Source: Alkaliphilus oremlandii OhILAs
GTDB lineage: Bacteria > Bacillota > Clostridia > Peptostreptococcales > Natronincolaceae
Length of the DNA: 64,000 bases
Direction of reading: 5' to 3'
NCBI RefSeq assembly: GCF_000018325.1
Contig: NC_009922.1
Coordinates: forward strand, 1,364,001-1,428,000
In this document: positions 8,580 through 18,273 of the stretch, piece after piece
Numbering within the stretch: the first letter of the stretch is position 1
Layout: every line of letters begins with the position of its first letter
Program-made: the position numbers and the translations under genes
Notes under the pieces: model-generated
What the model was told of the DNA's origin: nothing
Databases searched by the model: none
The model's input: the letters and a program-made list of their open reading frames with translations, nothing else

Positions 8580-9779
8580 ATGAAAATAGAAAGAGATTTA
8601 GAAAACAAAAAAAGAGTAAGTTGGAGAGGGTTTCTAAAAGATGTATTTATTTGTTCTTTGGGTTCATATGGAGGTCCTGAAGCACATTATGGTGTTTTTA
8701 CAGATCAAATGGTAATAAAGAAACACTACCTAGAGGAAGAAGAACTGATTGAATTGATAGCTTTAACGGGTATTTTACCTGGACCGAGTAGTACGCAAAC
8801 AATCGTCGCAATTGGTTATAAGATGGGGGGGCCACTATTAGCACTTTTAACTATGTTAGTATGGGCTTTTCCAGTGCTTGCACTGATGACGTTACTTTCA
8901 TTTTCAAGCCAATTTTTAAGTAGCATCAATATATCTCAAGATAACTTCCGTTATATTGGGCCTATGGCTGTTGCATTCATTATTGTAGCTGCTTATCGTA
9001 TTGGGCGTAAAGTGGTAACAGATAAGGTTACCATGTTATTACTGCTATTTGGGGCAATAACTACTTATTTCATTCGTGAACCTTGGATTTTTCCATTAGT
9101 TCTAATCACAGGTGGAATAGTGAGTGTTATTACTTCCAAAGAGAAGAATCTATGGAATCATGTGAAAGTAAACCCTCCTTGGCCATATTTGATTGCTTTT
9201 GGAACCTTTACTGTAGGCAGTATTCTTCTTGCCCAGCTATCAGATAGTCGAATTGTTCATTTATTCGAAAGTTTTTACCGATATGGTTATTTAGTTATTG
9301 GTGGTGGCCAAGTAGTAGTACCACTTATGTACAGTGAGTTAGTAGAAGTGAATCGGTTTATGACAAATCAAGAATTTTTGACTGGATTTGGACTTGTACA
9401 AGGGCTACCAGGGCCAATGTTTAGCTTCAGTGCATATGCCGGTGGAATGGCGGCTCGTGGCGGTAGTGTTTTAACTCAAGTTTTAGGTGCTATTGCAGGA
9501 GGCGTTGGGATATTTTTACCGGGACTTCTTTTAATTTATTTCATATATCCAATATGGGAAAATCTAAAGAAGATTAAAGGCATAAAAGTTTCTTTGAAGG
9601 GTATTACTGCTGTTGCTGGTGGTTTAATCGCTATAGCTGGAATAATCTTGATGCAAAACAGTGGATTTGCAATTGATAATATCATTGTTACACTTGTTGT
9701 TATGATATTATTATTGTCTAAAAAGGTACCAGCACCATTAATCGTATTATTAACGCTCGTTGCAGGATTCGTTGCTTAA
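8580..9779 (+). CDS. chrA: Chromate transporter, CHR family (ChrA-like)
   Basis: This 399-residue membrane protein exports chromate, or a related oxyanion, across the cytoplasmic membrane. It is the long bidomain form. The N-terminal CHR half has SLGSYGGPEAHYGVF and ALTGILPGPSSTQT, and the C-terminal half repeats the pattern with GYLVIGGGQVVVPLM and GLVQGLPGPMFSFS. About ten hydrophobic segments are present. ATG 8580 is the first in-frame start after a stop but has no clear ribosome site. A short GTG mini-frame with a good GAGGTGAG site lies just upstream at 8534. PadR-type control from the divergent gene is likely. Confidence 0.9.
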   Translation: MKIERDLENKKRVSWRGFLKDVFICSLGSYGGPEAHYGVFTDQMVIKKHYLEEEELIELIALTGILPGPSSTQTIVAIGYKMGGPLLALLTMLVWAFPVLALMTLLSFSSQFLSSINISQDNFRYIGPMAVAFIIVAAYRIGRKVVTDKVTMLLLLFGAITTYFIREPWIFPLVLITGGIVSVITSKEKNLWNHVKVNPPWPYLIAFGTFTVGSILLAQLSDSRIVHLFESFYRYGYLVIGGGQVVVPLMYSELVEVNRFMTNQEFLTGFGLVQGLPGPMFSFSAYAGGMAARGGSVLTQVLGAIAGGVGIFLPGLLLIYFIYPIWENLKKIKGIKVSLKGITAVAGGLIAIAGIILMQNSGFAIDNIIVTLVVMILLLSKKVPAPLIVLLTLVAGFVA

Positions 9780-9925
9780 GATTCCATAATAGAAAAATTT
9801 AGTGATGAGTCCATTTGGGTAACTATAGCTTGTGGGCCTTTGAATCATAAAGAATAGAACCGTAAGAAAATGTAAGACAATAATCAGAAGAATAGAACAA
9901 CTTTACAGGATTGAGGTGAAAGGAT

Positions 9926-10291
9926 ATGGATACATATACAAAAGAAGAGTTGGAAGAAGCCCTGGGGGTAGTATCTTCAACTATCAGTAAATGTGAAAAA
10001 ATACAACCGAAATTTGTGGAAGGTACCGCTCAGCACACCCTCCTTAAGAATCGGATAAAAGCGATGTATATTTCAAAATTTCTAATAATAGAGGAACCCA
10101 TCGGAGACAGATATACAAAAGAAGAGTTAGTAGAAGCACTTCGTCCCGTATCTTCCATAATTAGCAAATGTGAAAAGGCACAGCTAAAATTTGTGGAGGG
10201 CACAGCTCACCATACGCGCTTTAAGAATATAATAGCAGCGATGGATATTTCAAAGTCCTTAATAAGGGATGAAATTGATAAAAGAGGGTAA
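9926..10291 (+). CDS. Small protein made of two tandem ~58-residue repeats
   Basis: This 121-residue protein starts at ATG 9926 with a GAGGTGAAAGG site. Residues about 2-58 and 62-119 are copies of one unit that begins YTKEELEEAL and contains SKCEK, FVEGTA and an AAMDISK-like end. Single-unit versions are, from memory, common uncharacterised Clostridia/Bacilli proteins. It looks helical and soluble and has one Cys per unit at matching positions. The gene is monocistronic and its function is unknown. The duplication is seen directly in the sequence. Confidence 0.75.
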   Translation: MDTYTKEELEEALGVVSSTISKCEKIQPKFVEGTAQHTLLKNRIKAMYISKFLIIEEPIGDRYTKEELVEALRPVSSIISKCEKAQLKFVEGTAHHTRFKNIIAAMDISKSLIRDEIDKRG

Positions 10292-10652
10292 TTTCCATTA
10301 ACAAGGAGATTTTTTAGATGATAAAACAACATTGATAGTATTAAGGCGGACATCATTTCGATACCCCTAGGTTTTCTTTATACTTATTTCAGGGCACTCA
10401 TTACAAAATGATTGTCACGGAAAGTGTTTTGATTACTTTGTACCTACAAATGAGATGAAAATAAGCTGGCACAGGTTTTTATAGTTAAATGGAATAGGGT
10501 GTTATTTCTTAGTAATTTAGGAAATAATGCCTTATTTTATTGCTTGCATAAAACATATCGATAAAGATATAATAAATATTAATAAAAATTTATTGATAAA
10601 CGATAAAAATAGTGTTAAAATCAAATTAATAATAATTAAGTGAGGTGCCTTT
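10292..10652. other. Intergenic region, terminator plus upstream region of the DUF2975 gene
   Basis: No gene was found. A 16-base-pair terminator-like hairpin lies at 10493-10536. The stretch 10540-10650 is extremely AT-rich and carries the ribosome site GTGAGGTG just before ATG 10653. No clear promoter hexamers were identified. Confidence 0.5.
10493..10540 (+). terminator. Hairpin terminator with G-U wobbles
   Basis: Bases 10493-10508 pair with 10521-10536 over 16 positions if three G-U wobbles are allowed in the plus-strand RNA, and the tail is T-rich. The wobble pattern favours function as plus-strand RNA. Confidence 0.6.
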
Positions 10653-11126
10653 ATGAAACGAGAAACAATCTTTTTAAAGATCGCTATTTTTCTTATTGGG
10701 ATTCCAATTCTTGCATTAGCTCTGTTTATATTACCCATGATAGCGAAAGAAGCAGCAGTATATTATCCAAAGATCATTTATTTACCAGTGATCATCGGTA
10801 TTTATCTAACGGCAATACCGTTCTACTTTGCTTTGTATCAGGCTTTCAAGCTGTTAAATTATATTGATAAGAATAAGGCCTTCTCAGAAGCATCTGTAAC
10901 TTCTTTAAAGTATATAAAATATTGTGCAACGGCAATCGGTGTAACTTATGGAGCATTTATGCCACTCTTCTATATCATTGGTGAAAAAGATGATGCACCA
11001 GGTCTGATATTAATTGGGTTACTATTTACATTTGCGCCAATTGTAGTAGCTGTTTTTGCCGCTGTTCTTCAAAAATTATTGCAGAATGCCATTGATATAA
11101 AATTAGATAACGATTTAACGATATGA
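10653..11126 (+). CDS. DUF2975 family membrane protein
   Basis: This 157-residue protein has four hydrophobic segments at about residues 8-32, 45-66, 90-112 and 120-145. The conserved DIDKNKAFSEASV-type stretch (here NYIDKNKAFSEASV) sits between helices 2 and 3. DUF2975 proteins are nearly always paired with the small XRE regulator that follows, as here, where the gap is about 10 bases. The pair is widespread in Firmicutes, and a membrane sensor or anti-regulator role has been suspected but not shown. Confidence 0.85.
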   Translation: MKRETIFLKIAIFLIGIPILALALFILPMIAKEAAVYYPKIIYLPVIIGIYLTAIPFYFALYQAFKLLNYIDKNKAFSEASVTSLKYIKYCATAIGVTYGAFMPLFYIIGEKDDAPGLILIGLLFTFAPIVVAVFAAVLQKLLQNAIDIKLDNDLTI

Positions 11127-11136
11127 GGTGATGAAC

Positions 11137-11358
11137 ATGGCCATTATAATCAACATTGACGTGATGCTAGCTAAACGAAAGATGAGTGTGACAGAGCTTT
11201 CTGAAAAGGTTGGCATAACCATGGCGAATCTTTCCATACTTAAAAATGGGAAAGCAAAAGCAATTCGACTCACAACATTAGAGGCGATATGTAAAGCACT
11301 AGAATGTCAGCCCGGTGATCTTTTGGAGTATAGAAGTGATATAGAAACGAAAGAATAG
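11137..11358 (+). CDS. Small XRE/Cro family regulator (YozG-like)
   Basis: The 73-residue protein is almost entirely an HTH domain: VMLAKRKMSVTELSEKVGIT, then NLSILKNGKAKAIRLTTLEAICKALECQPGDLLEY. I chose ATG 11137 because GAGGTG at 11125-11130 is correctly spaced for it, whereas the GTG at 11128 lies inside that site. It is co-transcribed with the DUF2975 gene and probably controls that operon. Confidence 0.87.
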   Translation: MAIIINIDVMLAKRKMSVTELSEKVGITMANLSILKNGKAKAIRLTTLEAICKALECQPGDLLEYRSDIETKE

Positions 11359-11398
11359 CGTGGTAAATCCGATCTATTATTGTGCAGGGGGTATATGA

Positions 11399-12460
11399 AT
11401 GTATGATGTTGTGATTATTGGAGCAGGCCCTGCTGGGTCTAATCTTGCCCGATTAATTGGTAAGAAATTAAAGGTTTTAATAATTGATAAAAGGGATATG
11501 GAGAATGAAAGTCCGGGAAACCACTTAAGTAAATGTTGCGGCGGACTATTAGCTCCTGATGCTCAAAAAATGATTGCAAAACTAGGCTTGGGTATGCCCA
11601 AGGATATTTTGGTCGATCCTCAGCTTTTTGCTGTGAGAACCATAGATTTAACCAATAATTTGGAACGATTATATCAACGATTTTATTGGAATATGGATCG
11701 AGATAAGTTCGATAAATGGCTGGTATCCATCATTCCGCCAGAGGTTGAGAAAAAGTTTAATGCGATGTTTAAAAGCTTTATTGAAATACCGGAGGGATAT
11801 GAGGTTCAATACCTTTGTAATGGTGAATCTCTATCTGTAAAAACAAAGATTCTTATCGGTGCGGATGGCGGATTTTCTAAGGTAAGGAACCTTATGAATA
11901 AAGAGGGGAATTTTCCGGAAAGATATATTGCGATCCAAGAATGGTTTGAATGTGCGGATAAGATTCCCTATTTCACTGCAATTTTTGATGAGGAGATCAC
12001 AGATTTTTATTCTTGGATCATACCAAAAGAAAATTATCTATTATTAGGGTCCGCTCTAAGACCTAAGGAAAATACGAGAGAAAAATATGAATGTCTGAAA
12101 TCAAAGCTGATAAATCTAGGGTTTAATTTTGAGCACAAAGTGAAAACCGAAAGCGCACATATATATAGACCCAGAGAGGTTTCTCAATTTTATGTGGGAA
12201 GGGGTCGTATCGCTTTCATTGGAGAGGCAGCGGGTGCTATTAGCCCCAGTTCAGCGGAGGGAATCAGCTATGCACTAAAAAGCTCCTTATACTTAGCGGA
12301 GAGCTTAGAGAAAGGTATGGATGGATTTGTAGAACGATACCAAAAAAAGGTGAGAAATATCAAGGTGAATTTATTCATGAAAAACTTAAAGTCACCGGCC
12401 ATGTATCAGCCATTCGTTAGAAAACTAGCGATGAAATCTGGCTTGCAAAGCATTAAATAA
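11399..12460 (+). CDS. FAD-dependent oxidoreductase, geranylgeranyl-reductase-like
   Basis: This 353-residue flavoprotein has an N-terminal dinucleotide-binding motif (VVIIGAGPAGSNLARLIG), a CCGGLLAP segment, the GADGGFSKVR motif near residue 158 and the second FAD motif with FIGEAAGAISPSSAEGISYAL near 275. The arrangement fits the geranylgeranyl reductase or halogenase-like class of p-hydroxybenzoate-hydroxylase-fold enzymes. The substrate is unknown. The ribosome site CAGGGGG precedes ATG 11399 and a strong terminator follows, so the gene is monocistronic. Confidence 0.85.
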   Translation: MYDVVIIGAGPAGSNLARLIGKKLKVLIIDKRDMENESPGNHLSKCCGGLLAPDAQKMIAKLGLGMPKDILVDPQLFAVRTIDLTNNLERLYQRFYWNMDRDKFDKWLVSIIPPEVEKKFNAMFKSFIEIPEGYEVQYLCNGESLSVKTKILIGADGGFSKVRNLMNKEGNFPERYIAIQEWFECADKIPYFTAIFDEEITDFYSWIIPKENYLLLGSALRPKENTREKYECLKSKLINLGFNFEHKVKTESAHIYRPREVSQFYVGRGRIAFIGEAAGAISPSSAEGISYALKSSLYLAESLEKGMDGFVERYQKKVRNIKVNLFMKNLKSPAMYQPFVRKLAMKSGLQSIK

Positions 12461-12469
12461 ATGACAGCA

Positions 12470-12513
12470 ACAAAATTGCCTCTGAGGGTGCTTACCTTCA
12501 GAGGCAATTTTGT
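12470..12513. terminator. Strong bidirectional terminator
   Basis: ACAAAATTGCCTCTGA from 12470 pairs perfectly with TCAGAGGCAATTTTGT at 12498-12513 around a 12-base loop. A- and T-rich flanks fit termination in both directions. Confidence 0.85.
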
Positions 12514-12615
12514 GTTCAATCTTAGGTGCATCAGGAAATTTTAGTGGGAGAAAATAGATAGAAGGTTTTAAAATCATCAGTTATATTGACAAATGCTATA
12601 AAATTTATTAAAATA

Positions 12616-12652
12616 ATTTTACTAAGTCAGTAAATTACTAATTTAGTAAAAT
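12616..12652. promoter_or_regulatory. Inverted-repeat operator-like element upstream of the MoxR/VWA gene
   Basis: ATTTTACTAA at 12616-12625 and TTAGTAAAAT at 12643-12652 are perfect inverted copies. A third AGTAAA half-site lies between them near 12629, producing overlapping TTTACT/AGTAAA dyads. The element sits about 130 bases upstream of the gene in a region without T-runs, so regulator binding is likelier than termination. Confidence 0.45.
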
Positions 12653-12783
12653 GAAATGAAATCATATAACGATGAATTGGTCGTTAAAACAGCGAAGGAT
12701 CAATTTTATTAAATATTTTTAGTTCGATACAATTTTTAAATCATAGAAAATAAAAAAATAATTTGAATCAAGGAGGTTCATAA

Positions 12784-14988
12784 ATGGAGCAAGAATATTT
12801 TTTATCATCCAATAGAAAGTTTACAGAGGAAGAGCAGAGATTAATATGGGAAAAACCTATGTCCCATAAGACCAGTGAGGAAGAGATTCGCATCTGTAAG
12901 GAAGTAAAGCGCAATTGGCATAGAGGAGAGATGAAAATTGCTAATATACTTTTAGAAGGAGATGCTGGCTCTGGAAAAACTCAGCTTGCGAAAGCGTTAT
13001 CCGCAGATTTTGGTATACCATATACGAAAGTTACATGTTTTGCTGATATGGATAAATCAGATATTATTGGTGCCATTCTACCTGTAATTTCTGAGGAAAA
13101 ACTAGATAAAATGGGTCGTGAGGACAAAGCTGCTTTAGAGGCTCTATATGAAAGCGACGGACTCCACAGTGCTACAGAGGTTTTAGTTCACGCCCTCCGT
13201 ATTCCCCATGAAGAAGCGGCAGGTAAAATAAAATATTTAATGGAATTGGCGGGAGGGTATTCGAAGCATGATATCGTGGAATACAGATTTTATCCATCTG
13301 AAATTGTGCGGGCCTATCGTAATGGCTATCTATTAGAAATACAGGAGCCTACAGTCATTAGAGATGCTGCAGTTCTAATGGCTTTAAACTCTGCCTTAGA
13401 ATTGGACGGAAGCATCAATCTTCCCACGGAAATAGTTCATCGCCATCCTGACTGTATCGTCATCATCACTACCAATCGCAATTACTTAGGATGTAGACCT
13501 TTAAATGAATCTTTGCGTGATCGAATCCAACATACAGAAAAAATGGATTTACCAAGCAAAGATATCATGATAGAACGGGCTATTGCAAAGACGGGATATG
13601 AAAATCTGCCTTTATTAGAAATACTAGCAGATACAATTATTATTTTGGATCAGACTGCTAAAGCCAATTCCATTAAAGGTGTTGCTGGAATGCGTTCATT
13701 TTTTTACTGGGTAGATGCTATCGCAAGTGGTGCAGCAGTAGAGGAATCTTTATATCATAAAGTCCTATATAAAATAACCACGGATTCCGATGAAATTAAA
13801 ATATTAGAAGAAGCTTTAAAGGCACAAAATGTTTTGGAAAAATTGTGGGATATAGAGAACAACGTAAAAAAAAAGACTTCAGAAGTAGCGGAGATTAAAA
13901 CTTGGGGAAAAATTGAGGAAGAGGAAACTCCAAATTGTATCCATAAACATACAGAAGAGGATACCATCGCTCTCAGGAAAGCACCAGACAGCGAAGACAA
14001 TGCCTACGAAACTTCTGATGAAATGGGTGAAACAAAGAGTGCTAACCTAGGAGCTGATGGAACTCCCAAATACCATCAGCTCAATACAGAAGAGTTGTCA
14101 GAGGAGCAGAAAGAAGAAAGCGAATTTAGGAAGAAGCTGAATAAGGAAGCCAGAAAAGCGGTGTCCAATTCAATCCATAGATCAGTAAAAACAATCGTTC
14201 ATAGACCGGAATGGGATTTAGAAAATAAAGAAGAGTATCTAAGGTTTAGTAAGGATTTATTGCCGATTATAATGCAGATAGCAAAAAAAACGACACCACT
14301 TTTAGAACACGAGATTTCTACAGAATTTGCAAAAACTCATTATTACGGGAATCAATTTCAGGCAGACCATATTGCCTATAAAGATTTTAGATATTTTTCT
14401 AAAAAATTACCACCCAATGAATCACCATCCCTTGCGGTGGGCTTGCGAGTGGATGAATCTGCATCGATGTCTTCCTTTGGAAGATTGGAAGCAGCCAAAT
14501 CTGCAGTAATAGCAGTATATGAGTTTTGCCATCTATGTAATATACCAATTTTAGTCTACGGGGATACAGCGGATACCTCTAAAATAGAGCAGATGTCCAT
14601 CTTTGCCTATTCAGATTTTGAAAAAGATGATTATAATAACAGATACAGACTGATGGGAATTCGTGGACGAAGTAATAACCGTGATGGAATGGCTCTTCGA
14701 ATTCTTGCAGAAAAGCTAATGTCCTCTCCTCAACAAACGAAGCTATTGATTAGCATCAGTGACGGACAGCCCAAAGCTATGGAAGATTATACAGGAAAGA
14801 TCGCAATGGAAGATATGAAAAAGACCATCGCTGAATATGAACGAAAGGGGATTACATTCTTAGCAGCAGCAATCGGGCAGGATAAAGAAGTAATCAGCCA
14901 GATTTATAAAGAAGATCGATTCTTAGATATTACAAATCTAGAGGAGCTTCCAGGAAAACTGGTTAAAATTATTGCTCGATATCTATAG
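12784..14988 (+). CDS. MoxR-type AAA+ ATPase fused to a von Willebrand A domain
   Basis: This 734-residue protein has an AAA+ module at about residues 1-310 with Walker A GDAGSGKT at 59-66 and a sensor region VIITTNRNYLGCRPL. An acidic linker covers about 370-450. A C-terminal VWA domain from about 550 has an intact metal-site motif DESASM and a later TLLISISDGQP-like strand (here KLLISISDGQP). MoxR/VWA systems act as chaperones that remodel or insert cofactors into protein complexes. Here both parts are on one chain. The ribosome site AAGGAGG precedes ATG 12784. The client is unknown and the gene is monocistronic. Confidence 0.87.
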   Translation: MEQEYFLSSNRKFTEEEQRLIWEKPMSHKTSEEEIRICKEVKRNWHRGEMKIANILLEGDAGSGKTQLAKALSADFGIPYTKVTCFADMDKSDIIGAILPVISEEKLDKMGREDKAALEALYESDGLHSATEVLVHALRIPHEEAAGKIKYLMELAGGYSKHDIVEYRFYPSEIVRAYRNGYLLEIQEPTVIRDAAVLMALNSALELDGSINLPTEIVHRHPDCIVIITTNRNYLGCRPLNESLRDRIQHTEKMDLPSKDIMIERAIAKTGYENLPLLEILADTIIILDQTAKANSIKGVAGMRSFFYWVDAIASGAAVEESLYHKVLYKITTDSDEIKILEEALKAQNVLEKLWDIENNVKKKTSEVAEIKTWGKIEEEETPNCIHKHTEEDTIALRKAPDSEDNAYETSDEMGETKSANLGADGTPKYHQLNTEELSEEQKEESEFRKKLNKEARKAVSNSIHRSVKTIVHRPEWDLENKEEYLRFSKDLLPIIMQIAKKTTPLLEHEISTEFAKTHYYGNQFQADHIAYKDFRYFSKKLPPNESPSLAVGLRVDESASMSSFGRLEAAKSAVIAVYEFCHLCNIPILVYGDTADTSKIEQMSIFAYSDFEKDDYNNRYRLMGIRGRSNNRDGMALRILAEKLMSSPQQTKLLISISDGQPKAMEDYTGKIAMEDMKKTIAEYERKGITFLAAAIGQDKEVISQIYKEDRFLDITNLEELPGKLVKIIARYL

Positions 14989-15228
14989 AATTGGAGCAGT
15001 AGAGAAATATTTCTTTCATTAATAAGAGGAATTTTTGAATTTAAAACGTATATATAAGGGTATGAAGAATTGTATGTTATAACCAATAGGAAACTTTTAC
15101 TTGTAACATATTTAAAAAGGAGAACGTTACTGTAAATGAGTTTCAAAAAAACTTCCTTATAATGTTTCTATAGAAGATTTTTTCACAAGTAATTATATAA
15201 TATAAAAGCAGAAGAAAGGTTGAAGTCT

Positions 15229-16233
15229 ATGAATCTATCCATTAGACATACTACGGAACAAATAGAAGAAGATTTATTTTCTCCGTATGCCCAATTGAGT
15301 AAAAGAAGCATGGGCCGAATAGTAGACGAGGAAGAATGCGATATCAGAACTGTGTACCAAAGAGATCGGGATCGAATCATTCATTGTAAATCTTTTAGAA
15401 GCTTAAAAGAAAAGACGCAGGTTTTTATTGCTAAAAATGATTTCTTTAGAACGAGACTGACCCATACATTAGAGGTAAATCAAATAGGCAGGACCATAGC
15501 AAGAGCCCTCAGACTAAATGAAGATTTAGTGGAAGCAATTGCCCTTGGACACGATTTAGGTCATACCTGCTTTGGACACAGAGGGGAAGATGTACTCAAT
15601 CGATTGAACGGTAATTTTAAACATAATGAGCAGAGCTTAAGAGTGGTAGATATTTTAGAGAGGGATGGAAAGGGATTGAATTTAACCTTTGAGGTTAGGG
15701 ATGGCATCGTAAACCATACAGGTGCTGGTGTTCCTTTGACCTTAGAGGGGAAGTTAGTAAAGAGAGTGGATCGCATCACCTATTTATGCCATGATGTTCA
15801 AGACAGCATCAATGCAGGTATTTTTAAAATAGAAGATTTGCCTAGGGTAGTAACGGATATATTGGGTAAAAGTCATAGTGAGAGAGTAAACAAGTTTGTA
15901 ATCGATCTCATTAAAGAAACAAAGAGAAATATTGAAAACGATAAGGAAATTAATATTTATCAAAGTGATGAAATTTTTGATGCCATGAATATACTGCGAA
16001 AGTTTATGTTTGAGAATGTTTATTATGGGGAAATATGTCAAGAGGAGAAAAAGAAAGCGGAATTCATCGTAGGGTCACTTTACGAATATTTTTTAAACCA
16101 TCCAGAGGAAATGCCTCCAAATTTTTATAGGAATATAGAGCAAGAAGACTTGAACCGAAGCGTAACAGATTTTATCGCAACTTGTACAGATTCCTATGCC
16201 ATCGAACTATTCAAAGAAAAATTTCTCCCTTAA
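15229..16233 (+). CDS. dgt: Deoxyguanosinetriphosphate triphosphohydrolase (dGTPase)-like protein
   Basis: This is an HD-superfamily hydrolase that converts dNTPs to nucleosides and triphosphate. From ATG 15229 (AAAGGT 8 bases upstream) the protein has 334 residues, the normal size of the short Clostridia/Bacilli form. The metal ligands are visible as THTLEV (His79) and LGHDLGHTCFGHRGE (HD at 108-109). Further conserved stretches are HNEQSLRVV and VDRITYLCHDVQD. It precedes dnaG and rpoD, a common arrangement in Clostridia that ties nucleotide pools to replication. An in-frame TTG at 15220 is less likely as the start. Confidence 0.92.
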   Translation: MNLSIRHTTEQIEEDLFSPYAQLSKRSMGRIVDEEECDIRTVYQRDRDRIIHCKSFRSLKEKTQVFIAKNDFFRTRLTHTLEVNQIGRTIARALRLNEDLVEAIALGHDLGHTCFGHRGEDVLNRLNGNFKHNEQSLRVVDILERDGKGLNLTFEVRDGIVNHTGAGVPLTLEGKLVKRVDRITYLCHDVQDSINAGIFKIEDLPRVVTDILGKSHSERVNKFVIDLIKETKRNIENDKEINIYQSDEIFDAMNILRKFMFENVYYGEICQEEKKKAEFIVGSLYEYFLNHPEEMPPNFYRNIEQEDLNRSVTDFIATCTDSYAIELFKEKFLP

Positions 16234-16441
16234 CAATCCAATTTATTTTGATGCAGAATAAAGAAAATTTAGAATAATTTTTACAAGGATATAAAGAAGG
16301 ATTTAAGAAGTTCTATGTCGAATAAAGGCATATGATAGTGGAGAAAAATTATTCTAAACCAGTAAGAAAATATATGCTGCTAGAAGGATATTGTAAAAAT
16401 AAGCAGAAATATATATTATTAATATCTATAGGTGATTAAAA

Positions 16442-18256
16442 ATGGAAAATTTTTTTCCTGAGGAACTAATTAATGAAGTAAAGGATAACAATGAAATTAT
16501 AGACGTAATCTCTGAGTATATACAAGTTAAGTCATCTGGATCTTCTCATAAAGCCCTATGTCCTTTTCATAGTGAAAACACACCTTCCTTTGTTATAAAT
16601 CGTGAAAAGCAAATTTATAAATGCTTTGGTTGTGGAGAAGGTGGCGATGTAGTCCGCTTTATTATGAAGATTGAAAACTTAGATTTTATTGAGTCTGTAA
16701 AATTATTAGCAAAACGAGCGAATATTGAAATCAAAAGTACAGAATCATCCGAGGAATTTAAAGCACAGATAAAAGAAAAAAATCTATTTTATGAAATTAA
16801 TCGAAAAGTAGGGTTGTATTTTTATCATAATTTAACTAAAATACCGAACCCTGCTTTAGAGTATTTAACGAATAGAGGCATCACACCTAAAACCTTAGCA
16901 AGCTTTGGGCTAGGGTATGCGAATAATAGTTGGGATGATCTTGTTTTATATCTACAGAAGGAGGGTTACCAGTTAGAAGATATTCAAAAATGCGGATTGA
17001 TACGTGCGAATAAACAGAATGGATATTATGATTATTTCCGCAATAGAATAATGTTTCCAATATTTAATATTAGAGGAGAGGTTGTCGGTTTTGGTGGCCG
17101 AGTTCTCGATGATGCTCTTCCAAAATATTTAAATTCGCCGGAAACAAAAATATTTAATAAAAGCAATACCTTATATGGTCTAAACTTTGCTCGCAAAAAC
17201 ATTTCCAATGGTCAGATCATATTGGTAGAAGGATATATGGATGTAATAGCACTGCATCAAGCGGGCTTTAAAAATGCAGTAGCATCCCTAGGAACATCAC
17301 TGACAAAATATCATGGACAGCTCCTAAAAAAATACTGCGATGAAATCATCCTATGTTTCGATGGAGATACCGCAGGAATAAAAGCCACCATGCGAAGTGT
17401 GGACATCCTTACAGAAGAAAAATGCCAATTTAGAATCATGATGCTACCACAGGGAAAAGATCCGGACGATTTTATCAAGCTCCATGGTAGTGATAAGTTT
17501 AGAGAGCAAATCAACAAGGCTATGAGTCTAACCGACTATAAAATCCTTTTAGCAAAAAATGAACATGCCAATAACACCATCTATGACAATATGAAATTGG
17601 CAAAAAGGCTGTCGGAGATTATCAGAGATATTAAAAGTCCCATAGAGCAAGAAGCTTATATAGAAAAAGCTTCTGCAGAAACAGGAATATCCAAAGAAGC
17701 GATCAAAAAAGAAATATATGGACAAAATCCGAAATTATCGAACAATATAACGAACACGAAGTATAGTTCAAACTACAAAAGAGATAATAAGTATATAGAA
17801 TTAGTTCCGTTAGTAGAACAAAAAGGACATATTGTTGCAGAACAACAATTAATCAAGTTTATGTTGACAGACAATACAACGATCAAATATATATTGGATA
17901 GTATTTCTATAGATGATTTTTCTGTTTTGGCCCATAGAGAAATCGTAAATTATTTATCTGTTCATAAGAATATAGCGGAGAATCAAATAGAAGAATTATT
18001 TTCTGATTTTAAAGAAGATATAAATAAAATATTTGAAACGAATATAGATCATATTGATTTAAACAGCACATTAAATAAATACGTAATCAATCTAAAAAAA
18101 TATAAATTACTTTATGATATAAAAAAATTGGAAAAAGAACAGAACGCTATAATTAAAGATTCTAATTTAACCAAGGAAGAGGTTGAGAGTAAGTTGCTAA
18201 CCATAGGCATGGAAATAATGAAAAAAAATGTACAATTACAAAAGCTAAGAGCTTAA
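16442..18256 (+). CDS. dnaG: DNA primase
   Basis: This 604-residue primase makes RNA primers at the replication fork. The N-terminal CHC2 zinc finger reads CPFHSENTPSF and KCFGCGEGGD (residues about 40-66). The catalytic core and TOPRIM domain show ILVEGYMDVIALHQAG and ILCFDGDTAG. The C-terminal about 150 residues form the helicase-interacting domain, which is poorly conserved and rich in Lys and Asn. The ribosome site GGTGA precedes ATG 16442. It forms the classical macromolecular-synthesis pair with rpoD 17 bases downstream. Confidence 0.97.
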   Translation: MENFFPEELINEVKDNNEIIDVISEYIQVKSSGSSHKALCPFHSENTPSFVINREKQIYKCFGCGEGGDVVRFIMKIENLDFIESVKLLAKRANIEIKSTESSEEFKAQIKEKNLFYEINRKVGLYFYHNLTKIPNPALEYLTNRGITPKTLASFGLGYANNSWDDLVLYLQKEGYQLEDIQKCGLIRANKQNGYYDYFRNRIMFPIFNIRGEVVGFGGRVLDDALPKYLNSPETKIFNKSNTLYGLNFARKNISNGQIILVEGYMDVIALHQAGFKNAVASLGTSLTKYHGQLLKKYCDEIILCFDGDTAGIKATMRSVDILTEEKCQFRIMMLPQGKDPDDFIKLHGSDKFREQINKAMSLTDYKILLAKNEHANNTIYDNMKLAKRLSEIIRDIKSPIEQEAYIEKASAETGISKEAIKKEIYGQNPKLSNNITNTKYSSNYKRDNKYIELVPLVEQKGHIVAEQQLIKFMLTDNTTIKYILDSISIDDFSVLAHREIVNYLSVHKNIAENQIEELFSDFKEDINKIFETNIDHIDLNSTLNKYVINLKKYKLLYDIKKLEKEQNAIIKDSNLTKEEVESKLLTIGMEIMKKNVQLQKLRA

Positions 18257-18273
18257 GAGGGGAGGGTGCAGCA

